A DNA stretch of 64,000 nt from Candidatus Vondammii sp. HM_W22. Its GTDB lineage: Bacteria > Pseudomonadota > Gammaproteobacteria > Chromatiales > Chromatiaceae. The notes beneath the pieces were generated by a model. It searched no databases. It was not told where the DNA came from and saw only the letters and a program-made list of their open reading frames with translations. This document shows, one piece after another, positions 33,896 to 42,665 of this stretch. The translations under genes were made by a program, and so were the position numbers. Position 1 is the first letter of the stretch, and each line of letters opens with the position of its first letter. Location of the stretch: NCBI RefSeq assembly GCF_022530855.2, contig NZ_CP099567.1, forward strand, positions 2,976,001 through 3,040,000. The letters run 5' to 3'.

Positions 33896-35349
33896 CTAAT
33901 CAGCAGGAACAGTGCGATCAGCCGCCCAATCTCGTAAGTATTGTACTTTCTCTGCCATAACCACCAACAGAGGGCTGGTTCGTTCTATTTCCTCCAGTAG
34001 ATGCAGTGTGTCAAGCTGGTCTTCCTGGGCGTGAGCAGCATAGAGTGATGAGACAATGGCTTGTTCGATTTCGGCGTTGGTAAAGTCTTCGCTTGCGTGG
34101 GTGAGTGAGTTGAGGTCAAAACTGCAGGGTGGCCGATTGCGACGATGCAGGTGGAACTCAAGAATCTCCCGTCTGACTTCCGGTTTCGGCAGATCGACAA
34201 AAAATATCTCATCCAGTCGGCCTTTGCGTACCAGCTCAGGGGACAGGCGTTCAATGTTATTCGATGTGGCAACGATGAAAACCTTGCTGCTATGTCTCGC
34301 CATCCAGGTGAGCAGTGCATCCAGAACGCGTTGGCTGAGCCCATCGTCAGAGTTGCTCTGTGAGAGTGCCTTTTCGACCTCGTCCATCCAGAGGACGCAG
34401 TGGGCCATGGTCCCTGCTGTCTTCAGCGCCCGGCGCAGATTTTTTCTGTCTCACCAATAAACTTGTTGTAAAGGGCGGCGAAATTAAGCCGCAGCAGGAG
34501 CGTACCAAAAGTGCCTGTCATCGCCTTGGCGGCGAGGCTCTTTCCACTGCCCTCGACGCCAAGTAACACGACCCCTTTGGATTTATCAATAGAGGTTAGT
34601 TTCCCGGTAAAGGCACGATGGCGATAGCTCAGCCATTCTTTAAGCCGCTTCAGTCCTGCAACGTCGCAAAACTTGCGGTGTCATACTCAAAAGAGGTGGC
34701 GCCGTCCTGGCTGATCGGTTGATATTTTGATTCCATCGCGCCTGGCATATCGTCGAGTGTGATAGCGCCGTCATCTTCAATAGCGGTTCGGGTCAGGCGC
34801 CGTGTATCGGTGGAAGTGATGCCTACGAGATTATTAGCAAGATGCTCCACTGCCGAGTGGTCTGCTCGCACCTTGCGGCGATTATTCGATTGCCACCGGT
34901 TTGCCTCCTCTTTAATCAGCTTTCTGATGCCTGCGCGGTCCGGCATCTGTAGGGTGAAGCGGGTGGTGAGATGGCGGGTTTCCGCCGGGACATCAATTGC
35001 ATGACTCAGCATGATCAGGGTGCAGGGAACAATGTGATAACCCTGTGCGATCTCTTTTATCAGCCATACATGGACCGGATCATCAAGATAAGGATGGAAG
35101 TCGCCGGCTTGAGGTGTTGCTTTGATGTGTTTCAATACATTCTGGGGTTCTGCAGTGGATTTTTGAGCACCAAAATCGGCTTCCAGCCGCTTCAGGCCTT
35201 CAGTCACTGTCCACTGAAACATTGGCTGGCCGAGTCGAAAGCCGAGTCAGGCAAATAATTGTATGGTTCTTAACTTCCTCAAGAGACTCGATCACCAAGA
35301 CCGGGGTATGAGAAGTCAGCACCAACTCCAGATCATGCAGCTCTTTCAT
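33896..35349 (-). pseudogene. Ycf46-like AAA+ ATPase, three frameshifts
   Basis: The start ATG at 35349 opens MKELHDLELVLTSHTPVLVI, the Ycf46-type N-terminus. A second frame carries FQWTVTEGLKRLEADFG and the regulatory N-domain (CTLIMLSHAIDVPAETRHLT). The third carries DVAGLKRLKEWLSYR, Walker A LLGVEGSGKSLAAKAM and FIGETE. A one-base loss in an A run near 34447 then shifts into NLRRALKTAGTMAHCVLWMD (Walker B with DE), IVATSNNIERLSPELVRKGR (sensor and arginine-finger region) and a stop at 33896. Each break is a single small indel and all domains remain. Function of Ycf46-like ATPases in heterotrophs is poorly known. Confidence 0.83.
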
Positions 35350-35385
35350 TGAATAAAGTCCATAAAATTCATTTTACCGGCACTA

Positions 35386-35862
35386 TTATACGGTATTTTC
35401 CAGTCTATCCACTCCCATCCAGCGTGCAGCACCAAAGCCACCGACACAGTAGAATCGTTCAGGCTGCAGGCGATAGAATTGGAAATTCAGATGCTCAAAG
35501 TAGTTTTGGCTACCTGGAAATTGCCGGAAATGATTTTCAGCCTCGGACGTCCTAATATCGATCACTCTTGTGACTTTGCCGAGACAGGTTAGTCGCATCA
35601 GTTGTTGGATATCACCTTCTCCTGTGTCGGTGATAGTCAGGCTGCATCGGGGTTCCGCGTTGAGGTTCCGCGTGTGTTTGGCAAGATGACTAAGTAGCAT
35701 CAGAGGCCAGCCATCCTGCCCCAGGCTATAGGGAATAAGAGAGCCGAACGGGTAGCCGGGAAGGTCCAGTGACTGGGTAGCAAGTATGCCGCAGAGACGA
35801 CCTAAAAGCAGGTTGCGTGCCTCTCGGATAATATCCTGATTCTCGTTCATGACCCTTTTCAC
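35386..35862 (-). CDS. HugZ-like pyridoxamine-oxidase-fold FMN-binding protein
   Basis: A 158-residue split-barrel flavin-type protein. It starts with a helix (EARNLLLGRLCGILATQSLD) followed by GYPFGSLIPYSLGQDGWPLM, LLSHLAKHTRNLNAEPRCSL and RLTCLGKVTRVID, the order of the pyridoxamine 5'-phosphate oxidase-like/HugZ heme-utilisation family, and ends in GGFGAARWMGVDRL. MNENQD five residues in is an equally possible start. It is separate from its neighbours. Enzymatic role (heme degradation or general flavin binding) cannot be decided. Confidence 0.8.
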   Translation of the reverse strand: MKRVMNENQDIIREARNLLLGRLCGILATQSLDLPGYPFGSLIPYSLGQDGWPLMLLSHLAKHTRNLNAEPRCSLTITDTGEGDIQQLMRLTCLGKVTRVIDIRTSEAENHFRQFPGSQNYFEHLNFQFYRLQPERFYCVGGFGAARWMGVDRLENTV

Positions 35863-36043
35863 CGTTTTGATCCTGAGAATCTATCATATACCTTGCCGTT
35901 AAACGTGGCGCCATGAAATTACCAAGTGATTCGTTACATCACACAAAATATAAAAACTGGTTGACTCAGCGAGCCAAAATGTCGCACTCTTTCACCATGA
36001 ACTCAAACAGACACGTGCCGCATTCAATTATGAAAGACCGCTA

Positions 36044-36111
<68 letters not shown>

Positions 36112-36182
36112 ATGCAGTCTGCTGCGTGTCCCGGAGAATCCAAGCTGAAATAATGTAACAGCAAATTAAGTGATTTACCGAG

Positions 36183-36212
36183 GGCCGCAGATGCAATCAT
36201 CTGCGGCCTTTT
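36183..36212 (+). terminator. Rho-independent terminator upstream of the EamA pseudogene
   Basis: An 11-bp perfect stem GGCCGCAGATG / CATCTGCGGCC with loop CAAT is followed by TTTT. It would end a plus-strand transcript coming through the GCTG repeat, although no recognised gene is present there. Confidence 0.85.
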
Positions 36213-36232
36213 CCGTTTGGCATGGGAAAAAA

Positions 36233-37116
36233 GTGTCAGCCCCAACGGCTTACCTGGGTGTCATTCTTATCTGGACCACCACGCCGCTCACAATAAAGTG
36301 GAGCGGTGATGGTCCTGGGTTTTTGTTTGGCGTGACTGGACGGATGGTGATTGCCGTTGCCCTGGCCATGGTTTATCTGCTGCGCGTAAAACTACCCTGG
36401 AATCGCCCTGCCCGCCGCACTTATCTGGCTGCGGGGCTGAGGATATACTCCGTCATGCTGTGTGTTTACTGGTCGGCTCAGTTCATCCCTTCGGGTTGGA
36501 TATCTGTGATCTTTGGACTGTCACCCATTGCAACAGGTGTGATGGCGGCGATATGGCTGGATGAGCAGATTTTAAAGCCGATGAAACTGCTTGGTATGTT
36601 GCTGGGTCTTTTGGGCCTATTGGTGGTTTTTAGCTCGGGGCTGGAGTTGGGAACCAGTGCGCTTTATGGTGCTTTGGGTATTCTGGCTTCGACGCTGTTT
36701 CATTCGGCCAGCGCCGTCTGGGTCAAACGTCTTAACCGGGATTACATGGCATGTCGGTGACTGCGGGAGGCCTGCTGGTAGCCGCTCCACTGTTTCTGTT
36801 GGCTTGGTTTCTGGCTGATGCCATCTGGCCGGAGGTGTTGTCGTCACGGGCACTCTACTCTATCCTCTACCTGGCCTTGGTCGGTTCAGTCATCGGTTTT
36901 GCGATGTATTTCTATGTGCTGAAGCATGTTGAGGCCACCCGGGTTGCACTGATTACCCTGATAACACCGGTAACGGCACTGCTTCTAGGTAGTCTGCTAA
37001 ATGGTGAATCGATTGGCTAGAGTGTGTGGCTGGGAACCGCTTTGATACTCTCCGGACTGCTCAGTTTTGAATTCGAAGGGCTCTACCGGGGAGTGCTGCG
37101 GAGAAGTAGTGAGTGA
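36233..37116 (+). pseudogene. EamA/DMT-family exporter, frameshift and stop
   Basis: A ten-helix drug/metabolite exporter in two EamA halves. The start is GTG 36233 (VSAPTAYLGVILIWTTTPLT), placed after the terminator hairpin. The first half contains SVIFGLSPIATGVMAAIWLD. After KRLNRDYMA the frame shifts near 36750 and continues SVTAGGLLVAAPLFLLAWFL to LITLITPVTALLLGSLLNGE. There a TAG at 37018 interrupts before SVWLGTALILSGLLSFEFEG, which reaches a TGA at 37116. Two independent lesions argue for a real pseudogene. Confidence 0.86.
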
Positions 37117-37238
37117 TGCCATAAACTCGGCTTTGAGATTGGTCAATGTCTTACCCTGAAGGGTGTTTATTCTGTACGAGAGCCGGTGCAGAGTGCCTGG
37201 CATGTTTTATATAGGACACTGCACGAGTAGGAACTGTT

Positions 37239-37958
37239 TTGGATTTATCATTGCCTCTGGCATTTACTGTTGGCCTGTTTAGCACAATACACTGTATCGG
37301 CATGTGTGGCGGCATCATGGGGGCGCTGAGTTATGGTTTGCCACCGGAGATCAGGCAGAACAGCTCGCGTTTTCTGCTCTACCTGCTGACTTATAACAGT
37401 GGACGGATTCTCAGTTATGCCCTGGCAGGTGCGTTGCTTGGACTAGTGGGCGGCACTTTGCTGGAGATGATGGGGCCAACCCAGGGGCATCGTTGGCTGC
37501 AATGGTGCGCCGCGTTGATGATGGTGCTGATTGGCCTGCATATCGCGGGATGGCTGCCCAAGCTGGCCAGTGTGGAACGCCTGGGAGTGCCGCTTTGGCG
37601 TCGTCTTGAACCGATAAGCCGGAGTTTGATGCCGGTGCAGACGCTACCGCGGGCGTTGATCTATGGTGTTATCTGGGGCTGGCTGCCCTGTGGGCTGGTC
37701 TATACCATGTTGTTGTCGACGGTGACTAAAGTAGGGCCATTGAGCGGGGCACTGTATATGGCGGTTTTCGGTCTGGGTACTCTGCCATCGGTTGTGGCCG
37801 CCGGTATGCTGGCCGGCCGGTTGTATAAAATTGCCAATAACCCCTATTTAAAGGTGATGGTTGGCGTTATCATCGTGCTGATTGGCTTGTTTAGCCTGTG
37901 GTTTCCAGAGCTGTTGGATATAGAGGCATATCAGAAAGTGACCGCAGGGAACGAATAA
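37239..37958 (+). CDS. TauE/SafE-type (UreH-like) membrane protein
   Basis: The 239-residue polytopic membrane protein has six or more helices and an N-terminal HCIGMCGGIMGAL motif, typical of the UreH-like group of sulfite exporter/cytochrome-assembly proteins. The two cysteines flanking GM suggest metal or thiol chemistry; in many proteobacteria such genes lie beside cytochrome cbb3 assembly genes, though none is here. The start is TTG 37239 with AGGAACT upstream. The stop overlaps the next start by one base (TAATG), so the two are translationally coupled. Confidence 0.85.
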   Translation: MDLSLPLAFTVGLFSTIHCIGMCGGIMGALSYGLPPEIRQNSSRFLLYLLTYNSGRILSYALAGALLGLVGGTLLEMMGPTQGHRWLQWCAALMMVLIGLHIAGWLPKLASVERLGVPLWRRLEPISRSLMPVQTLPRALIYGVIWGWLPCGLVYTMLLSTVTKVGPLSGALYMAVFGLGTLPSVVAAGMLAGRLYKIANNPYLKVMVGVIIVLIGLFSLWFPELLDIEAYQKVTAGNE

Positions 37959-38869
37959 TGAGTAGAGATTGGAAAATGAATACACAAGAGAGAGTATTGG
38001 GTAGTGCGCCTGAGTTTCTTCGTGTGGTACATGCAGCACGCATGGTGGCACCTACGGATGCGCCGGTGCTGATGATGGGGGAGCCGGGTGCTGGTAAGGA
38101 GCTGCTGGCCAGAGAGATACACCTCGCCAGTCGCCGATCCGGAAACCCCTTTGTTATTGTCAATTGCGCTGGTATCAGCGATAGCCAACTGGCAGATGAG
38201 CTGATAACTGCAGCCAGTCCCGGCGCAACCCTTTTTCTGGATGGGGTGGGCGATCTCTCTCTGGATGCTCAGGCCAAGCTGCTCCATTTTCTTGAATCAA
38301 TGGAGAGTGGCAGAAGCGGCTATGCCGATTTACGGATTATCGCCTCCTCTTCACGCAGCCTCACTTCTCTCCTGGACACCGGGGCGTTCCGCGAAGATCT
38401 TTTTTACCGACTCCATGTTGTCCCCATAGAGCTCCCGCCATTAAGGGAACGGGGCGACGATGTTATTCTGATGTTGAAGCAGTTTACTGCTGATCTTGCA
38501 CGTCATCACGGTCGCAAGGCACCTCGTTATTCGGTTACCGTGCGCAATCTGATCAAGCAGTACACCTGGCCGGGTAATGTGCGCGAGTTGCACAACTTTT
38601 GTGAGCAAATGGTGATTTTAATGGCTGGCAACATAGTGCAGCCAGAAAATATGCCTCTCGAGATTCGGCGTAAATCCGAGCGCCAAGTTACCGGTGTGGC
38701 TGGATTTGTCCTTCCTGAGAAGGGTATAGACCTGTTGGCAATGGAAGGCGATATGATACGCCAGGCCATCGGTATGGTCGGCGGTAATCGCAGCAAGGCA
38801 GCGCGGTTGTTGGGGCTTAGCCGTGACACACTGCTTTATCGAATCCAGAAACATGCCATCGAGATGTAA
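37958..38869 (+). CDS. NtrC-type AAA+/Fis regulator without receiver and without GAFTGA loop
   Basis: The 303-residue protein has an AAA+ domain (about 15-240) and a Fis helix-turn-helix (about 265-300, GGNRSKAARLLGLSRDTLLY). Walker A is intact (GEPGAGKE). The stretch normally carrying ELFGHExGAFTGA is missing: VNCAGISDSQLADELITAAS runs straight into PGATLFLD. Walker B reads LFLDGVGDLS, with Gly where the catalytic Glu is expected. FYRLHVVPIELPPLRERGDD and YTWPGNVRELHNF are retained. Without loop L1 it should not open sigma-54 holoenzyme; it may be a repressor or accessory DNA-binding protein. The ATG overlaps the upstream stop. Confidence 0.87.
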   Translation: MSRDWKMNTQERVLGSAPEFLRVVHAARMVAPTDAPVLMMGEPGAGKELLAREIHLASRRSGNPFVIVNCAGISDSQLADELITAASPGATLFLDGVGDLSLDAQAKLLHFLESMESGRSGYADLRIIASSSRSLTSLLDTGAFREDLFYRLHVVPIELPPLRERGDDVILMLKQFTADLARHHGRKAPRYSVTVRNLIKQYTWPGNVRELHNFCEQMVILMAGNIVQPENMPLEIRRKSERQVTGVAGFVLPEKGIDLLAMEGDMIRQAIGMVGGNRSKAARLLGLSRDTLLYRIQKHAIEM

Positions 38870-39216
38870 CGTAACTGCCTTATGACCACTGTTTGTGAAA
38901 AAAAACAGGCGGTTCTGTTGGTATTTTTCAAAACCCGGAGCTTCTAAGCTTTGTTGTTTCGTCGTTTTCCTGGAACGGGCGATCTCGTAGATTAATTGTA
39001 TACGATTTCTTTAATTAATTCGTCGACCCTGAAATATTCATTCCAGGCACTTAATAATACTGTTGTTTCTGTTTTGCAAACAGGAACAACAGTATGGACA
39101 TGATATTTTTCAGCACAAAAATAACCTCCCTCATCCATTTTCTGAAGTTGAAGGCAGCCGCCGCCATAAGCAAGTTAATCTGATCCCCGGCAAAGCCTTT
39201 AAGAAAGTTCCTTTTT

Positions 39217-39249
39217 AGCCTGTGGTCACTCTTTAAGTGACCACAGGCT
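39217..39249. other. Perfect 14-bp palindrome at the transposase stop (copy 1)
   Basis: The stem AGCCTGTGGTCACT / AGTGACCACAGGCT with a TAAAG loop spans the stop codon of the transposase. Its transposase-strand reading ends frame zero at ACT TAA and restarts homologous coding in the -1 frame. Confidence 0.9.
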
Positions 39250-40369
39250 CAATGCCAGCTCGTCTTCTGAAACGTTTTCTGGCTAATGCCATGGCTTCTC
39301 CTGAGGTATTCTTCCTGGCAGGCTTTGGCGTTACTATCTGGGTGTCATTAACCTTTGATTTGCTCCGATAACCTCGATCAGCAATACCCACTTTGGGTAC
39401 TCGATTGATGAGACGTTTCACCTGTGCCAAGACCTCAGGTACGGTGTGACCATCAAATACATTCTTCTCAAAAGCCAGGGCACCAATCACAATGCCCGCG
39501 TCCCTTGTGGTGGTGATTGATGCCTTGGTGCCAAACTCATAACGCTGCTGGGCCTTGCCTTTGCTCATACAGTAAATATGAGGTTCATGTAGGCTGTACA
39601 ACTTATTTTTATCAGCACGCTTCTGATTCAGCATGCGCTGGTACAGGGCGAACTTTTCTGCATAGAATTTCTGTTGTTCTCCGGTCATCTTACGCTGTAT
39701 TTCACGCAGTAATCGGCCGCTGATGGTCTTTAATCGCTTGACGGCCTTACGTGCCTTTTTACGATTCCTCGGATGTGTGGCAAATCGGGTGGGGAGCTTG
39801 AGAATTTTTACTTCCTTCTCATGGCTTCGACTGAGCACGATACCTTCTGCTCGGGCCATCTTGAGTAACTGCCCGTGTATCTTTCGGTACTGCTTTGCAT
39901 CAGTTGGAAAGGTAATGTTTTTCTCTTGTACGGTAGTGTCGATACACATTTCATCTTCGATCGCCTTTTCTTGATGTAAGGCGATAGAGGCAGCCAGGAC
40001 CTTTTCAAAACCTTCTTTGCCAATACGCTTTCTGAAGTAAGTCAGGTCGGAGGGGTCACAAGGAAGTTGCCATTGGAATTCGATCTCACCCGTAAAACTC
40101 GGGTAGTAGGGATTTTGTATCCAGCGTTGAATCAGAACCTCGTCACTGAGGTCTTCCAGATGCTTGAGTATCGAGAGACCCACCATTAGGCGGATGGGTT
40201 TTGAGGGCTTTCCACGATGAGAATAAAGCGGGGCAAATTCAGCATCAAAATATGACCAGTCTATCTGTCTGGCCAGTAGCAAAAGTGGATGCTTGGGGTT
40301 CAGCTGATCCAGTAAGTTCTGGTGCAGGAAACTTTGCTGGTTGGGATTGGCTGTCTTGGGTTTGCTCAA
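39233..40369 (-). CDS. IS5-family transposase, C-terminus out of frame (copy 1)
   Basis: The 378-residue DDE transposase has LTYFRKRIG, catalytic Asp in CIDTTVQEKN, catalytic Asp in VGIADRGYRSKSK and Glu in RRRAGIEPV. The frame stops right after IEPVVT. The expected continuation is present in the -1 frame down to 39051 (HLKSDHRLKRNFLKGFAGDQ, INLLMAAAAFNFRKWM). Catalytic D, D and E are before the break; the conserved Lys of Y-R-E-K is after it. Whether the short form works, or frameshifting makes a longer one, is unknown. Confidence 0.92.
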   Translation of the reverse strand: MSKPKTANPNQQSFLHQNLLDQLNPKHPLLLLARQIDWSYFDAEFAPLYSHRGKPSKPIRLMVGLSILKHLEDLSDEVLIQRWIQNPYYPSFTGEIEFQWQLPCDPSDLTYFRKRIGKEGFEKVLAASIALHQEKAIEDEMCIDTTVQEKNITFPTDAKQYRKIHGQLLKMARAEGIVLSRSHEKEVKILKLPTRFATHPRNRKKARKAVKRLKTISGRLLREIQRKMTGEQQKFYAEKFALYQRMLNQKRADKNKLYSLHEPHIYCMSKGKAQQRYEFGTKASITTTRDAGIVIGALAFEKNVFDGHTVPEVLAQVKRLINRVPKVGIADRGYRSKSKVNDTQIVTPKPARKNTSGEAMALARKRFRRRAGIEPVVT

Positions 40370-40500
40370 TTATCCACCTCTATTTCGTTCAGTTTTTCTC
40401 TGCTTTTACCCCTTTCATGGACGTTTATTTTATCAAATTTAGATGCTTATTTTATATAAATCATTATGTTATGAATATTTCAGGGTCGACTAATTACCCA

Positions 40501-40625
40501 AATCCGAAGGGCGCGGGTAGAAAGCCCATTGGTCTAAAGCGCATGCGGCGCATCCACTTCCTACAGCACTAGTTTGAGCTCTCTGATCCTGCAGCGGAAG
40601 AAGCTCTTCATGATTCACGTGCCAG
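40501..40625 (+). mobile_element. Fragment of a different IS5-family transposase
   Basis: One frame reads NPKGAGRKPIGLKRMRRIHF then LQH, a TAG, and FELSDPAAEEALHDSRA, which is the IS5 N-terminal region (RxIHFLQHWFxLSDPxxEEALYDS). Only about 40 residues remain. The complete IS5 copy lies directly to its left. Confidence 0.72.
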
Positions 40626-40663
40626 AGGTGCTGAATGGCTAATTTTCTGAAACTGATGGTTTT

Positions 40664-41521
40664 ATGCTCGCCGGAGGGGTCCCATGCCTGGCCATCGAGG
40701 GGGAGCTGTACGGCGGCTGGAAGGAGATCAGCCTGACCCGTTCGCTGGATATCTTCGCCAATACCTTCGACCTGACCCTGACCGACAATCAGGCAAGCCA
40801 GGCGCGCACCGTCAAGCTGGGATCGCCCTGCTAGGTGCGCATCGATGGGGAGACCCTGATCACCGGCTACGTTGACCGCATCCGCCCCCGCCACGATGGG
40901 CGAAGCCGCAGCCTGACGGTGTCGGGGCGGTCGCAAAGCGGTTTGCCAAACTTTTAGGCATCGCAGTTTCATCGACCGTGGAAACAAGCCCGGTCTTGGT
41001 ATCCGCGATTGCTGAAGGTGAAACCGTATTCGAATACCTGGAGACACTGGCCAGACAGCAGAGTGTGCGCCTGGTCACTGATCCTACCGGGGACCTGGTG
41101 ATCACCCGTGCCGGCATAGAGTGCGTAGGTACGGCGCTGGTGCTCGGCGAAAACATCGAGGAGGCGGAGGGTGAGTTCAGTCACCGCGACCGGTTTAGTC
41201 ATTACTACGTCACCGGACAGCGTGCCGGTAATAACACCTGGCCCGACGACAAGCCGGAGCTGGCGGCGCAACGTCCACTATGGCCGGTCCCGTCAGGCCA
41301 CCTACACGGTGACCGGCTGGCGCCACAAGGACGGTCTCTGGTCACCCAACACCCGGGTCCGGGTGCTGGATGAGTGGATGGGCTTCAACGATGAGTGGCT
41401 GATGATCGGCACCGTGGAGTTCGTGCTCGATGCACGAGGCCAGCGCACCCGCCTGACCGTGATGCCGCCCGAGGCTTACGATCTGGTGCCGCTGCCGGCC
41501 GAGGATGGGGGTGACTGGTGA
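40664..41521 (+). pseudogene. Mu gpP/gp44-like baseplate hub protein, broken
   Basis: The first frame from ATG 40664 reads GELYGGWKEISLTRSLDIFA, then KLGSPC, a TAG in place of a sense codon, and VRIDGETLITGYVDRIRP. After a frameshift near 40935, SAIAEGETVFEYLETLARQQ follows, and after another near 41270, TYTVTGWRHKDGLWSPNTRV to a stop at 41521. This is the order of the Mu P (gp44) hub that plugs the contractile tail baseplate. It is markedly GC-rich compared with the flanking chromosome, indicating foreign origin. Confidence 0.83.
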
Positions 41522-41959
41522 GCGAGTCCGCCATTCGCCGTTTGACCAACCCCATGCGCCGACGGCTGAGACTGTTGGTGAGCCGTGCCGTGGAGCGTCT
41601 GGTGGACCCCTCCACCCTGCTGCAGACCCTGCAGCTGGAACTACTGCGCGGTGAGTTGCTGGATGGCGTGGAGCATGTCGAGGGCTACCCCGCCCGCCGG
41701 GTTTGAGGCGATCAGCGCCAGCCTGGGCGGTGATCGTGGGCACACCGTCTGTCTGTCTGCTTTTCATCGCCGGTTCCGCTTGCAGAACCTGGCCCCCGGC
41801 GAGGTCGCCCTGTACACCGACGAAGACCAGAACGGTGGCCACCGCATCCGGTTCAAGCGCGGCCAGGAGATCCATCTGGTGGCGGGGGCTTCATCCATTG
41901 TGATGACCCCGGCCGGGATCACGATCACTGCGCCGACCATCGATATTGTGAAGGGGTGA
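41518..41959 (+). pseudogene. Mu gp45-like baseplate spike protein (gpV type), one frameshift
   Basis: The start GTG at 41518 overlaps the gpP stop. The N-terminus SAIRRLTNPMRRRLRLLVSR and LDGVEHVEGYPA is followed by a one-base shift near 41690-41705; the second frame continues EAISASLGGDRGHTVCLSAF and LAPGEVALYTDEDQNGGHRI. It ends in the triple-beta-helix needle repeat IVMTPAGITITAPTIDIVKG. Spike proteins puncture the target envelope. Confidence 0.83.
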
Positions 41960-42228
41960 GCATGTACGGAGTGGCACGCAAATCAGTTGACAGCGCCGGG
42001 GGTGCCCAGCTCAACGGCGGGCAGGGTTTCGTCACCATCGATGGCGCTCGGGTGGTGCTGCTGGGTGACCCGGTTCAGGGCCACGGAGAGGGCGGGCACG
42101 CAGGTCCGGTGATGGCAGAGGGTAGCAGCTTCGTCCGGATCAACGTGGTGCCGGTCTGCCGGGAAGGCCACCTGGCCAGTTGTGGTCACGCCACCACCGG
42201 TAGCGATTACGTGAGGTTGAGCGACTGA
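41956..42228 (+). CDS. PAAR-like spike-tip protein
   Basis: A 90-residue protein with the PAAR arrangement: GQGFVTIDGARVVLLGDPVQ, then GHGEGGHAGPVMAEGSSFVR, VPVCREGHLASCGHATTG. Several His and Cys residues could bind the metal at the cone tip. PAAR proteins cap the spike of contractile tails and type VI secretion systems. Start and stop overlap both neighbours. GTG 41956 is used; ATG 41962 is an alternative. It is intact although the spike gene before it is broken. Confidence 0.82.
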   Translation: MSMYGVARKSVDSAGGAQLNGGQGFVTIDGARVVLLGDPVQGHGEGGHAGPVMAEGSSFVRINVVPVCREGHLASCGHATTGSDYVRLSD

Positions 42229-42665
42229 TGGATCTGGCAATTACCTACAACGACCGTGAGCTGACCTTCGCGCCAGCGGTGCAGAATGTCGAGTCCGGAC
42301 TGCGCTCTGCGGTGCTGGTGTCGCTGTTCACCGATCGGCGGGCTGCCGAAGATGACCCGCTGCCATCGAGTGCGCTGGGTCTGCGCGGCTGGTGGGCGGA
42401 TGCGTGGCCCGAGATGGAGGGCGACCTGGTCGGCTCACGCCTCTGGCTGCTGAGCCGCGAGAAACAGACCGCCGCCGTGCTGCACCGGGCGCAGGAGTAT
42501 TCTGAGGAGGCGCTGGCCTGGCTGATCGAGGACAATGTGGCCACGGCAGTGGCGGTCAGTGCGGAGTGGATGCGGACCGGGGTACTGAGGCTGCAGGTGG
42601 CTATCACCCTGGCCGATCAAACCCGATTCAAAGACGTTTTCAACTATCAATTACAGGCTGCATAA
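42228..42665 (+). CDS. Phage GP46-family baseplate protein
   Basis: A 145-residue protein homologous to Mu gp46 (wedge component of the baseplate), with LRSAVLVSLFTDRRAAEDDP, LRGWWADAWPEMEGDLVGSR and LWLLSREKQTAAVLHRAQEY. Intact. The start overlaps the PAAR stop and its stop abuts gp47. Confidence 0.86.
   Translation: MDLAITYNDRELTFAPAVQNVESGLRSAVLVSLFTDRRAAEDDPLPSSALGLRGWWADAWPEMEGDLVGSRLWLLSREKQTAAVLHRAQEYSEEALAWLIEDNVATAVAVSAEWMRTGVLRLQVAITLADQTRFKDVFNYQLQAA

Larger units (their letters stand above)
39022..40490 (-). mobile_element. IS5-family insertion sequence, complete copy 1
   Basis: The 1469-base element is bounded by inverted repeats starting GTCGACCCTGAAATATTCAT. Flanks share AATTA on both sides, consistent with a short target duplication or target preference at TAATTA. 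It carries one transposase gene on the minus strand. A second copy of identical length lies at 55813-57281. It abuts another IS5-family fragment at 40.5 kb. Confidence 0.93.
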
